NCBI GenBank assembly: GCA_021390615.1
Contig: JAJEJU010000025.1
Coordinates: 1,798,001-1,862,000, forward strand
Length of the DNA stretch: 64,000 nucleotides
Reading direction: 5' to 3'
From: Rhodanobacteraceae bacterium ZG21-1
Lineage (GTDB): Bacteria > Pseudomonadota > Gammaproteobacteria > Xanthomonadales > Rhodanobacteraceae
Both the position numbers and the translations under genes were made by a program. Shown one piece after another: positions 7,303-15,968 of the stretch (within the stretch, counting starts at the first letter, position 1; each line of letters begins with the position of its first letter). Below the pieces are notes generated by a model, which searched no databases, was not told the DNA's origin, and saw nothing but the letters and a program-made list of their open reading frames with translations.

Positions 7303-7725
7303 ATGAAATCGTCGACCGAGAACGTACGTGATTTTCGAAGCATATGGGCCATCCACGCTGCCGTGTGGATGCTGATTCTCCTGGCCATGGGTCCTGTTTT
7401 CTTTCCCATCGACTGGCTATTTCACGTCTTTCCCGACAGCTATCCTGTCATTCGTCGAATGCATGGACTCGGTCCAGGCTTCAAGCTGCTTTGGGTAGCT
7501 AGCGGGGTGATGGCCATCGTCTCGATCCGCCTGTTGACCAGACGCCCCATGCTTGGGTTATTGGCATGCTGCACGTTCGCAGCCAGCTACGCGCTGGCGG
7601 CCATGGGACTATGGGGACAATTCACGCTCGGCTGCTGGGCCGCTCTGCTGACCGTGGTTCTTGCCGGCATTGGCGCCTTCTTGGCATCGCGGATCGGTGA
7701 CGATCGCAGGCCGGCCGATGTTTAA
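7303..7725 (+). CDS. Small four-helix membrane protein
   Basis: A 140-residue integral membrane protein with four predicted helices at about residues 13-35, 58-78, 83-103 and 106-129, and short basic or acidic ends. A loop between helices 1 and 2 carries FHVFPDSYPVIRRMHGLGPG. No transport or enzymatic motif is recognisable. The ATG is preceded by GGAGGCGCCACCCGC, giving a good ribosome-binding site. It lies between two repeat-flanked soluble genes and shows no obvious operon partner. Confidence 0.6.
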   Translation: MKSSTENVRDFRSIWAIHAAVWMLILLAMGPVFFPIDWLFHVFPDSYPVIRRMHGLGPGFKLLWVASGVMAIVSIRLLTRRPMLGLLACCTFAASYALAAMGLWGQFTLGCWAALLTVVLAGIGAFLASRIGDDRRPADV

Positions 7726-7805
7726 GGTGATATACCGGAGATCGCCGTGCATGAACCCGGCCAGTTTTCGGGGATTTGGACGAGAGAAGAAATCGGGATC
7801 AGGCC

Positions 7806-8162
7806 ATGAAGTACAGCGAAGAGGCTTGGATTTCGCCGACAGGCGTACTGAGACTTCTATATGCCGAGGAGTGGACTTCCGCCGCGAGAGCCCTGATCGG
7901 ACTAGCCATCAACTCGCATGCTTTAGCACCTGCCCTTGAGGTATCGCTCATTGCTGCTCGAGCTTCCGATCCTCTCGTTCGCGGTAACGCACTGCTCTGC
8001 TTGGGGCATCTGGCTCGCCGCTTTGGCGAGCTTCCACGTGAACCAGTGCGTGGTCTTATCGCCCGAGGACTGCTTGATCCTGATGAGCATGTGCGGGGAC
8101 AGGCGGATGCGGCAGCTGACGATCTGGATCAGTTCTTGGGATGGCGCTTCGATAGACCGTAA
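7806..8162 (+). CDS. HEAT-repeat-like small protein
   Basis: A 118-residue all-helical protein beginning MKYSEEAWISPTGVLRLLYAEEW and containing two HEAT-like helix pairs (SDPLVRGNALLCLGHLARRFG and DPDEHVRGQADAAADDLDQFL), the D-x-x-VR-x-x-A signature of HEAT/PBS lyase-type repeats. ATG 7806 with AGG upstream is preferred over TTG 7776, because family members that I recall begin at MKYSEE. Such short HEAT proteins usually mediate protein contacts. No partner is evident. Confidence 0.65.
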   Translation: MKYSEEAWISPTGVLRLLYAEEWTSAARALIGLAINSHALAPALEVSLIAARASDPLVRGNALLCLGHLARRFGELPREPVRGLIARGLLDPDEHVRGQADAAADDLDQFLGWRFDRP

Positions 8163-8553
8163 TGCTCGTTTCGACCACGCGAGCGAGACAGAAGCCCGCA
8201 TAAGGCAAAGATCCCGAGGTGCTGGGGTCGTGGCGTCGACACATTCTTGGCGCGCCGGTAGAACGGCGCGTCCGACCTCGACAAAGTACTTCACACGATC
8301 GACCAGTAGACTGATGATCGGTCAAGCTGCTCACCGTTCTCGCGCCGGCGGGCAGCGGGTGCTGCAACTTCATTGACGTACAGACGGCGGCGGCCTTCGG
8401 GACGCTGGTGAGCAGGCTGATCGCCGAACGGCATTGACAAGGCCACAGCGTCCGGCGAAACCGCATGGCGGTACGCGGCAGCAGGCTCTCCAGAATCCGC
8501 GTGACGCAGGACTGTACGGCGGCTTGTATAGGTTCTTCACAGGGGGAAAGACC
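8163..8553. other. Intergenic stretch, no supported gene
   Basis: 391 bases without a convincing gene. A frame reading LLTVLAPAGSGCCNF and ending in a stop at about 8420 has no start or ribosome-binding site and may be the decayed tail of an old gene. Nothing else was recognised. Confidence 0.4.
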
Positions 8554-9027
8554 ATGAAGTCACTCGCTATAGCGCTTCTGCTTCTCGTCGTGTCCGCGGG
8601 GAGTGTGGCGCAGGACACGACATATCAGAATCCGGTCGATGGCAAGGCAAATGCTGCGCCGAACGGCTGGGCGTCTTACGGATCTGAAAACCAGGCTGCG
8701 CAGAACAAGGAAAAAGTCAGGATCTTGAATGTGCAACTGCTTCAGGACCAGGACGAAATGGCTTCGAGGAGCACCCCGGAAGAACTCGCGCGTTTCATCA
8801 ACGCGGCGAATGGCATCGCCGTCGAGGTCTTTTCTTCATACGACAGGCAGGCCACCTTGCAGGCGCAGTTCACCTGCAGGCCGGACAAATGCGAGACGAA
8901 AATCGCCTCCTCCGGCGCACCGCCGAATGAACTTCTGCAGGCCTACCTCGACAAGCTGGTCAAATTGCCGCCACCGAAAGTCTCCGGCGAAGTCAGGTTT
9001 CAAGTGATGACAGGCGTCAATACTTGA
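8554..9027 (+). CDS. Secreted hypothetical protein
   Basis: A 157-residue protein with a textbook signal peptide: MKSLAIALLLLVVSAGSVAQ, cleaved after the SVA. The mature part is helical (KVRILNVQLLQDQDEMASRS) with one Cys pair (TCRPDKCETK) and a C-terminal strand. ATG 8554 has an AGGGGGAAAG Shine-Dalgarno sequence. The frame is open upstream to 8434, but that would place the signal peptide internally. A periplasmic location is well supported; the function is unknown. Confidence 0.65.
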   Translation: MKSLAIALLLLVVSAGSVAQDTTYQNPVDGKANAAPNGWASYGSENQAAQNKEKVRILNVQLLQDQDEMASRSTPEELARFINAANGIAVEVFSSYDRQATLQAQFTCRPDKCETKIASSGAPPNELLQAYLDKLVKLPPPKVSGEVRFQVMTGVNT

Positions 9028-9224
9028 TTTCCGGCCATGCTTTTTCCGTCCCACGTGGAGCATTCGCGGACAGGCACGCCACGTCCTACCTGCTCCAAAG
9101 GATGGGTCAGCCGCAGGTCGTGTAAAGTTGCCGGAAACTGCTGTTCAGGGGACTGCATCCTGCATATGGCGCAGATCTGTAGTCGGACGTGCAGATCCAA
9201 CCACTACCGAGTGATTAGGCATCC

Positions 9225-9602
9225 ATGGAAATTTCGCTCACTGCCGCCGTTCTCATTGCCGTCGCCGTGTTTGTCGCGGTCGTGCTCTGCATGGCCGTCG
9301 CCGCCAGCATGGCAATCGGCAGGCATATAGCAAGATTGACGGCTCTCCACGAGATGCAACAAAAGAACGCGGAGTTGTCGAAAAACCAGACAGAGCAAGC
9401 CAGGGAACGCATGGAACTGGCACGCCAGGCGGCGCAACAGAATCAGGCGAGGGTCGACAAGCTCCATGAGCGCGATGTGGCCGCTCACGACCGCTCGGAT
9501 CGGCTATGGGATCGGTCAGAGAAGAACCAGGAGCGCTGGGAGCGAGTACTGTCGCGCATCGAGGCTCTCGTGGAGAAGCTCGAGCGACACCACGATGCCT
9601 GA
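9225..9602 (+). CDS. Single-pass membrane protein with coiled coil
   Basis: A 125-residue protein. Residues 5-32 form one long hydrophobic helix with almost no N-terminal tail, followed by about 85 residues of charged, Gln/Glu/Arg-rich helix (NQTEQARERMELARQAAQQN, DRSEKNQERWERVLSRIEAL) with the heptad look of a coiled coil. It is therefore an inner-membrane anchor holding a cytoplasmic or periplasmic coiled coil. No motif identifies a partner. The start is the first ATG after a long AT-containing stretch; the ribosome-binding site is weak. Confidence 0.55.
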   Translation: MEISLTAAVLIAVAVFVAVVLCMAVAASMAIGRHIARLTALHEMQQKNAELSKNQTEQARERMELARQAAQQNQARVDKLHERDVAAHDRSDRLWDRSEKNQERWERVLSRIEALVEKLERHHDA

Positions 9603-9908
9603 GCATTCGCTCGAGGTGAGCGGCTGCGCGCTCAACCCTCCGATATCGAATGCCAAGATCACCGCGTTGCGGATGCCAAGCCTTCAAGTACTGACGCGAC
9701 CGGATAGGCTTGCTGCAGGTGCGCGCTGCTCTACGCCCGGCGCCGCGGCGCCGCCATCGTTGGAAGCATGCGCCATGAGGTCACGGTGCCGAGGCACGGC
9801 GCTGACCATGCCTGAGGGCGCACCGACCAGACAGATTTGCGCAGAGGAGAGATTCGCTTTCGAACCCGAGCCAGCCATGAGATATCGCACGAGTGCCGGA
9901 GAACATCG
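9603..9908. other. Intergenic stretch, no supported gene
   Basis: 306 bases in which no gene is supported. A further weak relative of the oriented repeat (TTCGCTTTCGAACCCGAGCC at 9853-9872) is present just before the next gene. Confidence 0.4.
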
Positions 9909-10379
9909 ATGCGACACGCCATTAGTCTTGGCCTGATCACGCTTGTGTTGATCAGCTTCACCGAGCATGAGCTGGAGCCCGAAACCGTTCCGCGTGATGC
10001 CTATCCCGATGCAACGGTCTTCTTCCGCAACATCGAGCACTACCCTTATGTCGCTTCGGCGGAGCGTACCGCACGCATCACCGCCGGAATCCACGCGCTT
10101 CGGCGCTGCATGACCAAGGACGAAGTCCGCGCACGGCTCGGAGCGCCCGACTACAGTGAAATCATGGATGGACCGAAAGGGCCAAACATGCACTGGAACG
10201 GTTCGTATTGGACATACTTCCTTTCCATAAAGGATGATATGTCCAATATGAAGAATCCGCGGGTCGAGGCCTTTTTCGATAAGCACGGCAGGGCGAAGTG
10301 GATCGTCCCTACTGGCATAGAAGGTGCCGTTGAAATCGGGGCCCCTCACGCAGTCTGCGGCCGGACCGAATCGACTTAA
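9909..10379 (+). CDS. Exported protein with SmpA/OmlA (BamE)-like segment
   Basis: A 156-residue protein whose N-terminus (RHAISLGLITLVLISFTEHE) is a short signal or anchor segment. The part ALRRCMTKDEVRARLGAPDY resembles the helix-turn motif of the SmpA/OmlA (BamE-like) fold, in which M/T-x-x-EV-x-x-xLGxP recurs. The following WNGSYWTYFLSIKD and VEAFFDKHGRAKWI strands fit the same small alpha/beta fold. ATG 9909 has GGAGA at 9896-9900; the upstream frame to 9837 crosses repeat-like sequence and is rejected. There is no lipobox cysteine. Envelope location is likely; the specific role is unknown. Confidence 0.6.
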   Translation: MRHAISLGLITLVLISFTEHELEPETVPRDAYPDATVFFRNIEHYPYVASAERTARITAGIHALRRCMTKDEVRARLGAPDYSEIMDGPKGPNMHWNGSYWTYFLSIKDDMSNMKNPRVEAFFDKHGRAKWIVPTGIEGAVEIGAPHAVCGRTEST

Positions 10380-10583
10380 GCTTGACGCATTCCACCGGAT
10401 ATCGGCACTGCGAGATTCGCTTCGACGGCAGATTCTTCCGATCGGTACGGCATGAAAGACCGCGTCATCAAGGCGCTGACAGCGCCGCCTTCCACAGCCT
10501 GCCCCCTCCGCTTCGCCCCGCACCAGTCCCGCTTGCCACATAAGCGGCGCCCATCGCCGCGGGCACGGCTACACTCGGCCAGC

Positions 10584-11699
10584 ATGAACGCCCTGCCCCG
10601 CCCGGCTCCCGCAGCAGCCCACAGCCATTTCGGCGCGAGCTCCGCTCCGAAGACGCTGGCGGCGTTCTGGGCGCTGTGGGCGGTGTTCTGGCTGCTCATG
10701 ATCAGTGTCGCGATGCAGGAGGCGCTGCGCAATCCGCTCACCCGCTGGTGGGAACCGGTGCTTTCGGAAGGGAGTTCGGCCCTGGTCGCGACCGGATGGA
10801 TGTGGCTTGGCGTGCGGGTCCGCCGACGCTATGCGGCATATCTGGACCAGCCCTTGATCTGGTTTGGCCGCTATCTGCGCTGGCTGCCCCTGGTCGTCAC
10901 CACGTGGATCATCGCCGTCTACGCGATACGGCATGGGGTTTATGCCGCGGTGGGCCGTATCTACGAGCACCCGGGCTGGGGCTTTCTGTCCGTATACGAG
11001 AGCGTCAAGCTGACGATTTTCACGGGGCTGTGGCTGGGCATCCTGTTCGGCATCGATTCCTATGCGCAGTGGCAGCTCCAGCGGCAGCGCCTGCTGCAGA
11101 CGCAGAAGGCGCTGGCCGAGGCGCAGCTCGCGCAACTGCAGGGGCAGCTGCGGCCGCATTTCCTGTTCAACGCGCTCAACACCGTTTCGGCCCTGATGCA
11201 TACCGACGTGGCCCGGGCCGACCGCCTGGTGGCCACGCTCGGCGATCTGCTGCGCATCAGCCTGCGCTCGACCGAGGGCGAAATGACGCCGCTGGCCGAA
11301 GAGCTCCGCACGCTCGAGCTGTATGCCGAGATCATGCGCGAGCGGTTCCGGGATCGCGTGACGCTGGATTGGCAGACCGATCGAAGCCTGCTCGACACGC
11401 CCGTTCCCACCTTGCTGCTGCAACCCTTGCTGGAAAACGTGTTCAAGCATGCGGTCGAACGTACGGCCGCGCCCGTGCGCGTCAGCATCCATGTCCGGCG
11501 CGAAGGCGGTTCGCTGAATATCGTGATCGGCAATTCGGGTTCCATGCTGGCGCCGGAGCATCGCGATGGTCTGGGCTTGCGCAGCTGCCGCGAGCGACTG
11601 GGCATCATTTACGGCGATGCGGCCTCCCTGCGGATGCGTGACGAGAGCGACGGCGTGACCGCACTCGTCTCCATCCCGTTGACGGGCGCCACGCCATGA
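10584..11699 (+). CDS. LytS-like sensor histidine kinase
   Basis: A 371-residue inner-membrane histidine kinase of the His_kinase (LytS/YehU) class. Four hydrophobic segments between about residues 30 and 165 form the sensor. A short coiled coil then leads to RPHFLFNALNTVSAL, which carries the phospho-acceptor His (about residue 192). The ATP-binding half has LLLQPLLENVFKHAVE (N box), IVIGNSG and GLGLRSCRERLG. Its gene overlaps the LytTR regulator by four bases (ATGA), so they form one translationally coupled two-component pair. The frame is open back to 10452, but ATG 10584 gives the usual N-terminus before the first helix. The likely targets are the two permease genes downstream. Confidence 0.88.
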   Translation: MNALPRPAPAAAHSHFGASSAPKTLAAFWALWAVFWLLMISVAMQEALRNPLTRWWEPVLSEGSSALVATGWMWLGVRVRRRYAAYLDQPLIWFGRYLRWLPLVVTTWIIAVYAIRHGVYAAVGRIYEHPGWGFLSVYESVKLTIFTGLWLGILFGIDSYAQWQLQRQRLLQTQKALAEAQLAQLQGQLRPHFLFNALNTVSALMHTDVARADRLVATLGDLLRISLRSTEGEMTPLAEELRTLELYAEIMRERFRDRVTLDWQTDRSLLDTPVPTLLLQPLLENVFKHAVERTAAPVRVSIHVRREGGSLNIVIGNSGSMLAPEHRDGLGLRSCRERLGIIYGDAASLRMRDESDGVTALVSIPLTGATP

Positions 11700-12436
11700 T
11701 CCGCGCCGTGATCGCCGACGACGAGGCGCCGGCCCGCGAGAAGCTCGCGCACTGGGTCGCCGAGCAGGCGGATATGAGCGTGGTCGGCTCGGCCGAAGAC
11801 GGCTTGTCGGCGGCGCAGTGCATCGAGCAGCTTCGTCCGCAGGTGGCCTTTCTCGATATCCATATGCCGACGCTGTCGGGTCTGCAGGTCGCGGCCCAGC
11901 TCGAGCCATCGAGCGCGCCGCTGATCGTGTTCGTGACCGCCTTTGACGAGCATGCGCTGAAGGCCTTCGATCTCAACGCGATCGACTATCTGCTCAAGCC
12001 TTACGATCGCGATCGCTTCGCGCGCACCCTGCAACGCGTCCGCGAACGGCTGCACACGCACGAATCCGGCGCCGCCGCCGTCGCGATGGGGCGGGCGCGG
12101 GCGCCTGCCTGCGAGCGCCTGCTGGTGCCGGACCGCGAGCGGCTGCAGCTGATCGAGGCAACCTCGATCGAATGGCTGGAGGCCGACGACAACTACGTCC
12201 ATGTGCACACCGCAACGCGCGATTATCTGCTGCGCCGGACGCTGCAGGATCTGCTGTCCCAATTGGGCGAGCAGCGCTTCGTGCGCATCCACAAGTCGGC
12301 AGCGGTGAACCTCGCGGCCGTCGCATCGCTCAGCCCCCTGTTCAAGGGCGACTACCAGATCCATCTGCACAACGGCCGCATGCTCCGACTCAGCCGGCGT
12401 TATCGCGAAGCCTTGTTCGCCCGCATGGGCCAGTAG
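11696..12436 (+). CDS. LytTR-family response regulator
   Basis: A 246-residue regulator. The receiver domain at residues 1-120 has the acidic pair DDE near the N-terminus, phospho-acceptor Asp at about 54 (VAFLDIHMP), the conserved Thr in IVFVTAFDEHAL and Lys in YLLKPYDRDRF. The C-terminal LytTR DNA-binding domain at about 140-240 shows RLQLIEATSIEWLEADDNYV and RFVRIHKSAAVNLAAV. It is phosphorylated by the kinase encoded just upstream, with which it overlaps by four bases. LytTR proteins bind pairs of short direct repeats near promoters. The two exporter permease genes directly downstream are the obvious candidates for control. Confidence 0.9.
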   Translation: MIRAVIADDEAPAREKLAHWVAEQADMSVVGSAEDGLSAAQCIEQLRPQVAFLDIHMPTLSGLQVAAQLEPSSAPLIVFVTAFDEHALKAFDLNAIDYLLKPYDRDRFARTLQRVRERLHTHESGAAAVAMGRARAPACERLLVPDRERLQLIEATSIEWLEADDNYVHVHTATRDYLLRRTLQDLLSQLGEQRFVRIHKSAAVNLAAVASLSPLFKGDYQIHLHNGRMLRLSRRYREALFARMGQ

Positions 12437-12607
12437 GGTCCATCTCGCCACCCCGGCGTCTCCGCTCACCCCAAAGCGGCTGCCGATAGCTCGCCATCGC
12501 AGCAAGCTCCTGCTTATCGCCCGCTGTGCCTCTCGCTGCTCCCGACCGCGGCGATGGCTATCCGCGCTTCGACGCGCGGAAGCGGAAGCACATCGAGGAG
12601 GGAAGGA

Positions 12608-13915
12608 ATGTTCGGCTACTACTTCGAGCTGGCCTGGCGCAGGTTCCGGCAGAGCAAGGCGCTCACCGCGCTGATGGTGCTGGCGATCGCGCTGGGCATC
12701 GGCACCTCGATGACCACTCTCACCGTGCTGCACGTGCTGTCGGGCGATCCGCTGCCCGGGCGCAGCGACGCGCTGTACTACCCGCAGCTCGATCCGCGCG
12801 ACAACAGCGGCATCATGCCCGGCGACGAGCCCCCCGAGCAGCTCACCCTGATCGACGGCCTCAACCTGCTGCATGCGAAGCAGGCGGATCGCCAGGCCTT
12901 GATGACCGGCGGCACGGTCGCGGTGCAGCCGGACGCCGCCGCCATCACTCCGTTCTACGTGGAAGCGCGCTACACCACGGCGGATTTCTTCGCCATGTTC
13001 GGCGCGCCGTTCCGTTACGGCCACGGCTGGAGCGCGGACGACGACGAGGCAAAGACTCGCGCGGTGGTGATCAGCGGCGAGCTCAACCAGCGCCTGTTCG
13101 GCGGCGCCAACAGCGTGGGGCGCAGCCTGCGCATGGCCGACAGCTTGTTCCGCGTGGTCGGCGTGCTCGACGACTGGGCGCCCAGCCCGCATTTCTACGA
13201 CCTCACCACCGGCTCCTACGGCGCTGCCGAACAGGTGTTCCTGCCGCTGCCCTCGGCGTTGGACCTGCACCTGCCGCACGAAGGCTCGAACGATTGCTGG
13301 GGCAATGGCACCGGCGGCGTGGGCCGCATCTATCCCTCGCCGACTTGCGTGTGGCTGCAGTTCTGGGTGCAGCTGGACACGCCGGCCAGGGCCGCTGCCT
13401 ATCAGGCCTTCCTGACCCATTACTCGGAACAGCAGAAAGCCCTGGGCCGTTTCGTGAAGGCGCCGAACGTGCGCCTGCGCAGCCTGATGCAGTGGCTCGC
13501 GTATCAGCAGGTGGTTCCCGACGATGTGCGCCTGCAGGCTGCGCTGGCGTTCGGCTTCCTGCTGGTCTGCCTGGTCAACACGGTGGGCCTGATGCTGGCG
13601 AAGTTCCTGCGCCGCGGCGCCGAGTTCAGCGTGCGGCGTGCGCTCGGCGCTTCGCGGCGCGCGGTGTTCGCGCAATTGCTGATCGAGTCGGCCGTAGTGG
13701 GCCTGGCGGGCGGCGTGGGCGGCCTGCTGCTGGCCCTGCTTGGTTTATGGGTGGTGCGGCATCGGCCTTCCGACTATGCCGCGCTGGCGCATCTCGACCC
13801 CGCCATGCTGCTGACCACCTTCCTGCTGGCGGTGGGCGCCAGCCTGCTCGCCGGCCTGCTGCCCGCCTGGCGCGCCTGTCAGGTGGCGCCGGCGCTGCAG
13901 CTCAAGGGCGACTGA
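12608..13915 (+). CDS. MacB/FtsX-type ABC transporter permease (first)
   Basis: A 435-residue permease. One N-terminal membrane helix (about residues 19-41, ALTALMVLAIALGIGTSMTT) is followed by a large periplasmic MacB_PCD-like domain with PVF/GAPF and VVGVLDDW-type motifs, and then three C-terminal helices of the FtsX domain (FLLVCLVNTVGLMLAKFLRR, RRAVFAQLLIESAVVGLAGG). The segment AEFSVRRALGASRRAVFAQ is the cytoplasmic coupling sequence typical of the family. ATG 12608 has GAGGGAAGGA directly upstream. No ATP-binding partner lies in the vicinity, so the subunit must pair with an ATPase encoded elsewhere. The substrate is unknown. Confidence 0.85.
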   Translation: MFGYYFELAWRRFRQSKALTALMVLAIALGIGTSMTTLTVLHVLSGDPLPGRSDALYYPQLDPRDNSGIMPGDEPPEQLTLIDGLNLLHAKQADRQALMTGGTVAVQPDAAAITPFYVEARYTTADFFAMFGAPFRYGHGWSADDDEAKTRAVVISGELNQRLFGGANSVGRSLRMADSLFRVVGVLDDWAPSPHFYDLTTGSYGAAEQVFLPLPSALDLHLPHEGSNDCWGNGTGGVGRIYPSPTCVWLQFWVQLDTPARAAAYQAFLTHYSEQQKALGRFVKAPNVRLRSLMQWLAYQQVVPDDVRLQAALAFGFLLVCLVNTVGLMLAKFLRRGAEFSVRRALGASRRAVFAQLLIESAVVGLAGGVGGLLLALLGLWVVRHRPSDYAALAHLDPAMLLTTFLLAVGASLLAGLLPAWRACQVAPALQLKGD

Positions 13916-13998
13916 TGCGCTTTACCGGCATGCGGAGCGGCGACGCGCCAGCGCACTGCTCGAACCCATCCGTTTCGATCGGCACCTGAGGCGACTCC

Positions 13999-15231
13999 AT
14001 GGCACTGCGACCCATACTGTCCACGCTGCGGCGGCACAAGACCACCTCGCTGCTGCTGATCCTGCAGATCGCACTGACCTGCGCGATCGTCTGCAATGCG
14101 ATGTTCCTGATCGGCCATCGCCTGCAGCACATGCGCCTGGCCAGCGGCATCGACGAACACGCGCTGGTGCAGATCCAACTGGCCGAGATCGCGCCTACGC
14201 CCGACGTCTTCGCGCGGGCCCGCGCCGACCTGGCCGTGCTGCGCCAGGTGCCGGGCGTGCAGGCCGTGGCGCTGACCAACTTCTTGCCGATGGAAGGCCG
14301 CGAATCGAACTCCAGCCTCAAGCTGGACCCGGCGCAGCGCGAGCGCACGCTCAATGCCGCCAGCTACTTCGGCGAGGACCTGCCGCAGGTGATGGGTGCA
14401 CGACTGGTGGCCGGGCGCAACCTGACGCCGGACGAAACCATCAATGCGGACGTGGTGGTCAACGGCCTGGCCAAGGGCGACATCAAAGGCCTGCCGGCGG
14501 CTACGGTGATCACCCAGGCATTGGCCGAGCGCCTGTGGCCGGGACAGAATCCGCTGGGCAAGACGATCTACCTCACCGACCAGCTGGGCGTGCGGGTGGT
14601 CGGCGTGCTGGCCAACCTGGCGCGGGGCGCCGCTTACAACGATGCCACCGCGCACTACTCGTTCATCCTGCCCCTGTTCATGGGCGCAGGAAAGGATTGG
14701 AGCTACATCATCCGCACCCGCCCGCAGGATCGCGAGGCGGTGCTGCAAGCCGCCGTGGCCGCGCTGAAGAAGGCCGATCCCGAGCAGGTGGTGACGCAGC
14801 AGCGCAGCTACGACGCAGTGCGCGAAAAATTCTTCGCCAACGATCGCGCGATGGCCGGCATCCTGGTCGGCGTGATCGTGGCGCTGCTCACCATCACCGC
14901 GCTGGGCATCGTCGGCCTCGCCAGCTTCTGGGTGGCTCAGCGCCGCCGCAGCATCGGCGTGCGCCGCGCGCTGGGCGCCACCCGCGGCGACATCCTGCGC
15001 TACTTCCAGACCGAGAATTTTCTGCTGGCGAGCTTCGGCATCGTGCTCGGCATGGCGCTGACCTACGGCATCAACCTGTTCCTGATGATGCACTACGAAC
15101 TGCCGCGGCTGCCGGCCATCTACTTCCCGATCGGCGCGCTGACCCTGTGGATCATCGGCCAGCTCGCCGTGCTGGGCCCTGCGCTGCGCGCCTCGCATGT
15201 GCCGCCGGTGGTGGCGACGCGGGGGGCCTGA
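13999..15231 (+). CDS. MacB/FtsX-type ABC transporter permease (second)
   Basis: A 410-residue permease with the same plan as its neighbour: helix 1 at residues 15-38 (TTSLLLILQIALTCAIVCNA), a periplasmic domain of about 240 residues including VTQALAERLWPGQNPLGKTI and VRVVGVLANL, then three FtsX helices. The coupling motif RRRSIGVRRALGATRGDILR is well conserved. It lies 83 bases downstream of the first permease, and the pair probably forms a heterodimeric exporter. The preceding histidine kinase/LytTR pair resembles arrangements in which a lantibiotic- or peptide-sensing system controls an ABC exporter. The missing ATPase is the notable gap. Confidence 0.85.
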   Translation: MALRPILSTLRRHKTTSLLLILQIALTCAIVCNAMFLIGHRLQHMRLASGIDEHALVQIQLAEIAPTPDVFARARADLAVLRQVPGVQAVALTNFLPMEGRESNSSLKLDPAQRERTLNAASYFGEDLPQVMGARLVAGRNLTPDETINADVVVNGLAKGDIKGLPAATVITQALAERLWPGQNPLGKTIYLTDQLGVRVVGVLANLARGAAYNDATAHYSFILPLFMGAGKDWSYIIRTRPQDREAVLQAAVAALKKADPEQVVTQQRSYDAVREKFFANDRAMAGILVGVIVALLTITALGIVGLASFWVAQRRRSIGVRRALGATRGDILRYFQTENFLLASFGIVLGMALTYGINLFLMMHYELPRLPAIYFPIGALTLWIIGQLAVLGPALRASHVPPVVATRGA

Positions 15232-15476
15232 ACCGCTTCGGCTTCCCAAGGTGGAAGTCGCGCGAGCCAATGCGAAGAGGCCGAGCGATCCTGCACAGCG
15301 CGGCAAGCCTGCTCATGCCTTGCCGACCGCGCTTGCCACTCAGCGAGGCAGGCATGCTTTCGATACCCCCTCGCCGCTAACGAACGGACATGGGACGATG
15401 GACGTGGATGATCGAAGGCAGGCCACGTCCGCCGCCGATCAGGGCGGATCCATGGAAATCGTCGCAGGGGGAATAC

Positions 15477-15899
15477 ATGCGGATAGGGTTCTTCGCCGGG
15501 CTGGCGCTCGCTTCGGCCGTTGTCGGCGGCTGTGCATCGCTCAGCGTCACCACCGGCAGGCCGGGCGAGGTCTTGATCTGCGATGGCCTCTGGGGACAAA
15601 GCACCATGTTCGGCCATGCCTCGGCCTATCGCCGCATGCTGGTCTATCCGAACCCGGATCCCACCAAGATCCGGGTGGAAAGCTTCGGTCGCACCGAAAG
15701 CGTCTGCATCGACAAGCCGAACGCCACCTGCAAGGTCACCCATAAAGGACACACCTTGATCGTCACTTCGACGTTTCCGCATTGGCTGGGCACCCAGACT
15801 TTCAGCTTCGACGCGGATGCCGCGCGCATGAGCTTCGGTGTCGGCGGGCTCGACGGCGGCCAGGATTTCTCGGGCAACTGCCGGCGCAAGACGGACTGA
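15477..15899 (+). CDS. Lipoprotein, unknown function
   Basis: A 140-residue lipoprotein: MRIGFFAGLALASAVVGGC is a type II signal peptide with lipobox VGGC and lipidated Cys 19. The mature chain has two further Cys residues (VCIDKPNATCK) and a C-terminal one, and a beta-rich composition (HTLIVTSTFPHWLGTQTFSF). ATG 15477 has a CAGGGGGA ribosome-binding site, whereas the open frame to 15390 would bury the signal peptide. No family was recognised. Confidence 0.7.
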   Translation: MRIGFFAGLALASAVVGGCASLSVTTGRPGEVLICDGLWGQSTMFGHASAYRRMLVYPNPDPTKIRVESFGRTESVCIDKPNATCKVTHKGHTLIVTSTFPHWLGTQTFSFDADAARMSFGVGGLDGGQDFSGNCRRKTD

Positions 15900-15918
15900 G
15901 TGCGACTGGATCGATCGC

Positions 15919-15940
15919 ATGTCCACTTTCCATGCAAGGC
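15919..15940 (+). repeat. Possible degenerate copy of the oriented repeat
   Basis: ATGTCCACTTTCCATGCAAG followed by GC, 20 bases after the lipoprotein stop. It resembles the left arm and loop of the repeats at 1-8 kb but with weak pairing. It is the only likely copy found beyond 10 kb. Confidence 0.3.
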
Positions 15941-15968
15941 TTCGTTCCGCCATGCAGGCTTCGGCGAA

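Noticed and set aside
1020..8200. Chromosomal integron cassette array with attC sites
   Set aside because: The small genes and palindromes look suggestive, and RYYYAAC-like words occur after some stops, but matching GTTRRRY partners are not consistent and no integrase is in the window. I keep only the weaker cassette-like claim.
11609..13675. 688-codon open frame on the minus strand opposite the response regulator and first permease
   Set aside because: Antisense shadow of high-GC coding sequence: its composition is His/Gln/Arg-rich with no domain, and both genes on the plus strand have clear family motifs.
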